From positions 1,240,001-1,304,000 of the forward strand of contig JAIQGG010000002.1 in the NCBI GenBank assembly GCA_020072785.1: a stretch of 64,000 nucleotides of DNA, read 5' to 3'. The stretch is from Terriglobia bacterium. GTDB taxonomy: Bacteria > Acidobacteriota > Terriglobia > Acidiferrales > UBA7541. The translations under genes and the position numbers were made by a program. Positions 63,272 to 64,000 of the stretch are shown one piece after another; the stretch's first letter is position 1; the number at the start of each line of letters is the position of its first letter. The notes under the pieces were generated by a model. That model had not been told where the DNA came from, did not search any database, and worked only from the letters and a program-made list of their open reading frames with translations.

Positions 63272-64000
63272 GTGAAACAGCTCGCCATTCTCGGCTCCAC
63301 AGGCTCCATCGGCCGGCAATGCCTCGCCGTCGTCGAGGCCCTGCCCGAGCGCTTCCGCGTTGCCGCGCTGGCTGCGGGCTCCAACCTTGAAGAACTCCTT
63401 GCTCAGATCCAGCGCCACGCCCCCGATCTCGTTTCCGTCGGCGATGCCGCCCGCGCCGCCCAGCTCACTGGCCTCCTCCGCGAGAAGGGCCTCCGCGCGC
63501 CGGAAATTCACTACGGCCGTGAAGGCATGCGCGCTGTAGGCACTCATCCCCAGGCCGATATCGTCGTTTCCGCCGCCGTTGGCGTCGTCGGCCTCGAGGC
63601 CACCTACGAAGCTGTGCGCCTTGGCAAGCAGGTCGCCCTTTCCAACAAGGAAGTCCTCGTCGCCGCCGGCGAACTGGTCATGGCCGCGGCCCACAAAGCC
63701 GGCCGCGAACTCCTGCCCGTGGATAGCGAGCACAACGCCATTCACCAGTGCCTCCGCGGCGGCACGCCCAAGGAGGTCCGCCGCCTCGTCCTCACCGCCT
63801 CCGGCGGCCCCTTCCGCAAAACGCCCCTGAAAAATCTCGCCTCCGTCACTCCCGAACAGGCCCTCGCCCATCCCAACTGGAAGATGGGCGACCGCATCAC
63901 CATCGATTCCGCCACCATGGTCAACAAGGGTTTCGAAATCATCGAGGCGCGCTGGCTTTTCGGCATGCGCCCCGATCAGATCGACGTCGTCATTCATCCC
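63272..64000 (+). CDS. dxr: 1-deoxy-D-xylulose 5-phosphate reductoisomerase Dxr, 3' partial
   Basis: The frame opens at GTG 63272 (MKQLAILGSTGSIG) and stays open to the window edge, giving 243 residues. Dxr makes MEP in the non-mevalonate isoprenoid pathway, feeding UppS. Seen: GSTGSIGRQCL (NADPH fold), ALSNKEVLVAAGE, PVDSEHNAIHQCL with the metal ligands Asp and Glu, LTASGGPFRKTP, and HPNWKMGDRITIDSATMVNKG. All expected active-site elements up to the cut are present. Confidence 0.96.
   Translation, partial: MKQLAILGSTGSIGRQCLAVVEALPERFRVAALAAGSNLEELLAQIQRHAPDLVSVGDAARAAQLTGLLREKGLRAPEIHYGREGMRAVGTHPQADIVVSAAVGVVGLEATYEAVRLGKQVALSNKEVLVAAGELVMAAAHKAGRELLPVDSEHNAIHQCLRGGTPKEVRRLVLTASGGPFRKTPLKNLASVTPEQALAHPNWKMGDRITIDSATMVNKGFEIIEARWLFGMRPDQIDVVIHP

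Overview
The window is high-GC bacterial chromosome, most likely from an acidobacterium (Acidobacteriota, Terriglobia-like). That is an inference from gene content: a Ser/Thr kinase with TPRs, a winged-helix/TolB-like/TPR regulator, secreted Ig-like and Asp-box proteins with Asn-rich repeats, membrane dipeptidases, and a pyruvoyl arginine decarboxylase together with a deoxyhypusine-synthase homologue. I found no phage genes, transposases or CRISPR arrays.

Left part (1-21.2 kb, accessory in character). A sugar-nucleotide 2-epimerase (cut by the window edge) and a DegT-type aminotransferase form a short nucleotide-sugar operon. Next come a zinc-ribbon/kinase/TPR receptor, a convergent 1436-residue secreted protein with 16 tandem NPNIS repeats, and a winged-helix/TPR regulator. 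A co-directional run of six exported proteins (12.1-20.9 kb) follows. Three of these share a roughly 65-residue N-terminal domain bracketed by two Cys-Cys pairs exactly 60 residues apart; one protein carries it twice. A decayed fifth copy (signal peptide plus the first Cys-Cys only) lies just before a tRNA-Phe gene. I do not recognise this domain, and it is my main candidate for something undescribed.

Middle part (21.3-34 kb). FtsK, UppP, a GNAT acetyltransferase, an aldehyde dehydrogenase, RNase J and a small membrane protein are followed by a polyamine locus: pyruvoyl arginine decarboxylase, agmatine deiminase, N-carbamoylputrescine amidase and a deoxyhypusine-synthase-like enzyme. These would take arginine to putrescine and probably on to a larger polyamine. 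A GAF protein follows.

Central metabolism and envelope (34.2-45.1 kb). sdhCAB (di-haem type), two tandem M19 dipeptidases, an exported cyclophilin, a GT39-like membrane glycosyltransferase, malate dehydrogenase and isocitrate dehydrogenase.

Right part (45.2-64 kb). A leftward run with overlapping or close ends holds a TrmH-type methyltransferase, RarA and an exported beta-propeller. A second holds MutS, AnmK and an oligopeptide-binding lipoprotein. TsaC/Sua5, oligopeptidase B and a CYTH protein are also here. At 58.1-58.5 kb a gene-free stretch holds a promoter-like site, a foldable RNA and a strong intrinsic terminator, ahead of a soluble PRC/MgtE_N/CBS protein and an unusual NRAMP-family transporter (probably Mg2+ related). 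The window ends in uppS-cdsA-dxr, with dxr cut by the edge. A short palindrome (GACCGCTTCGCGGTC and variants) recurs upstream of several rightward genes.
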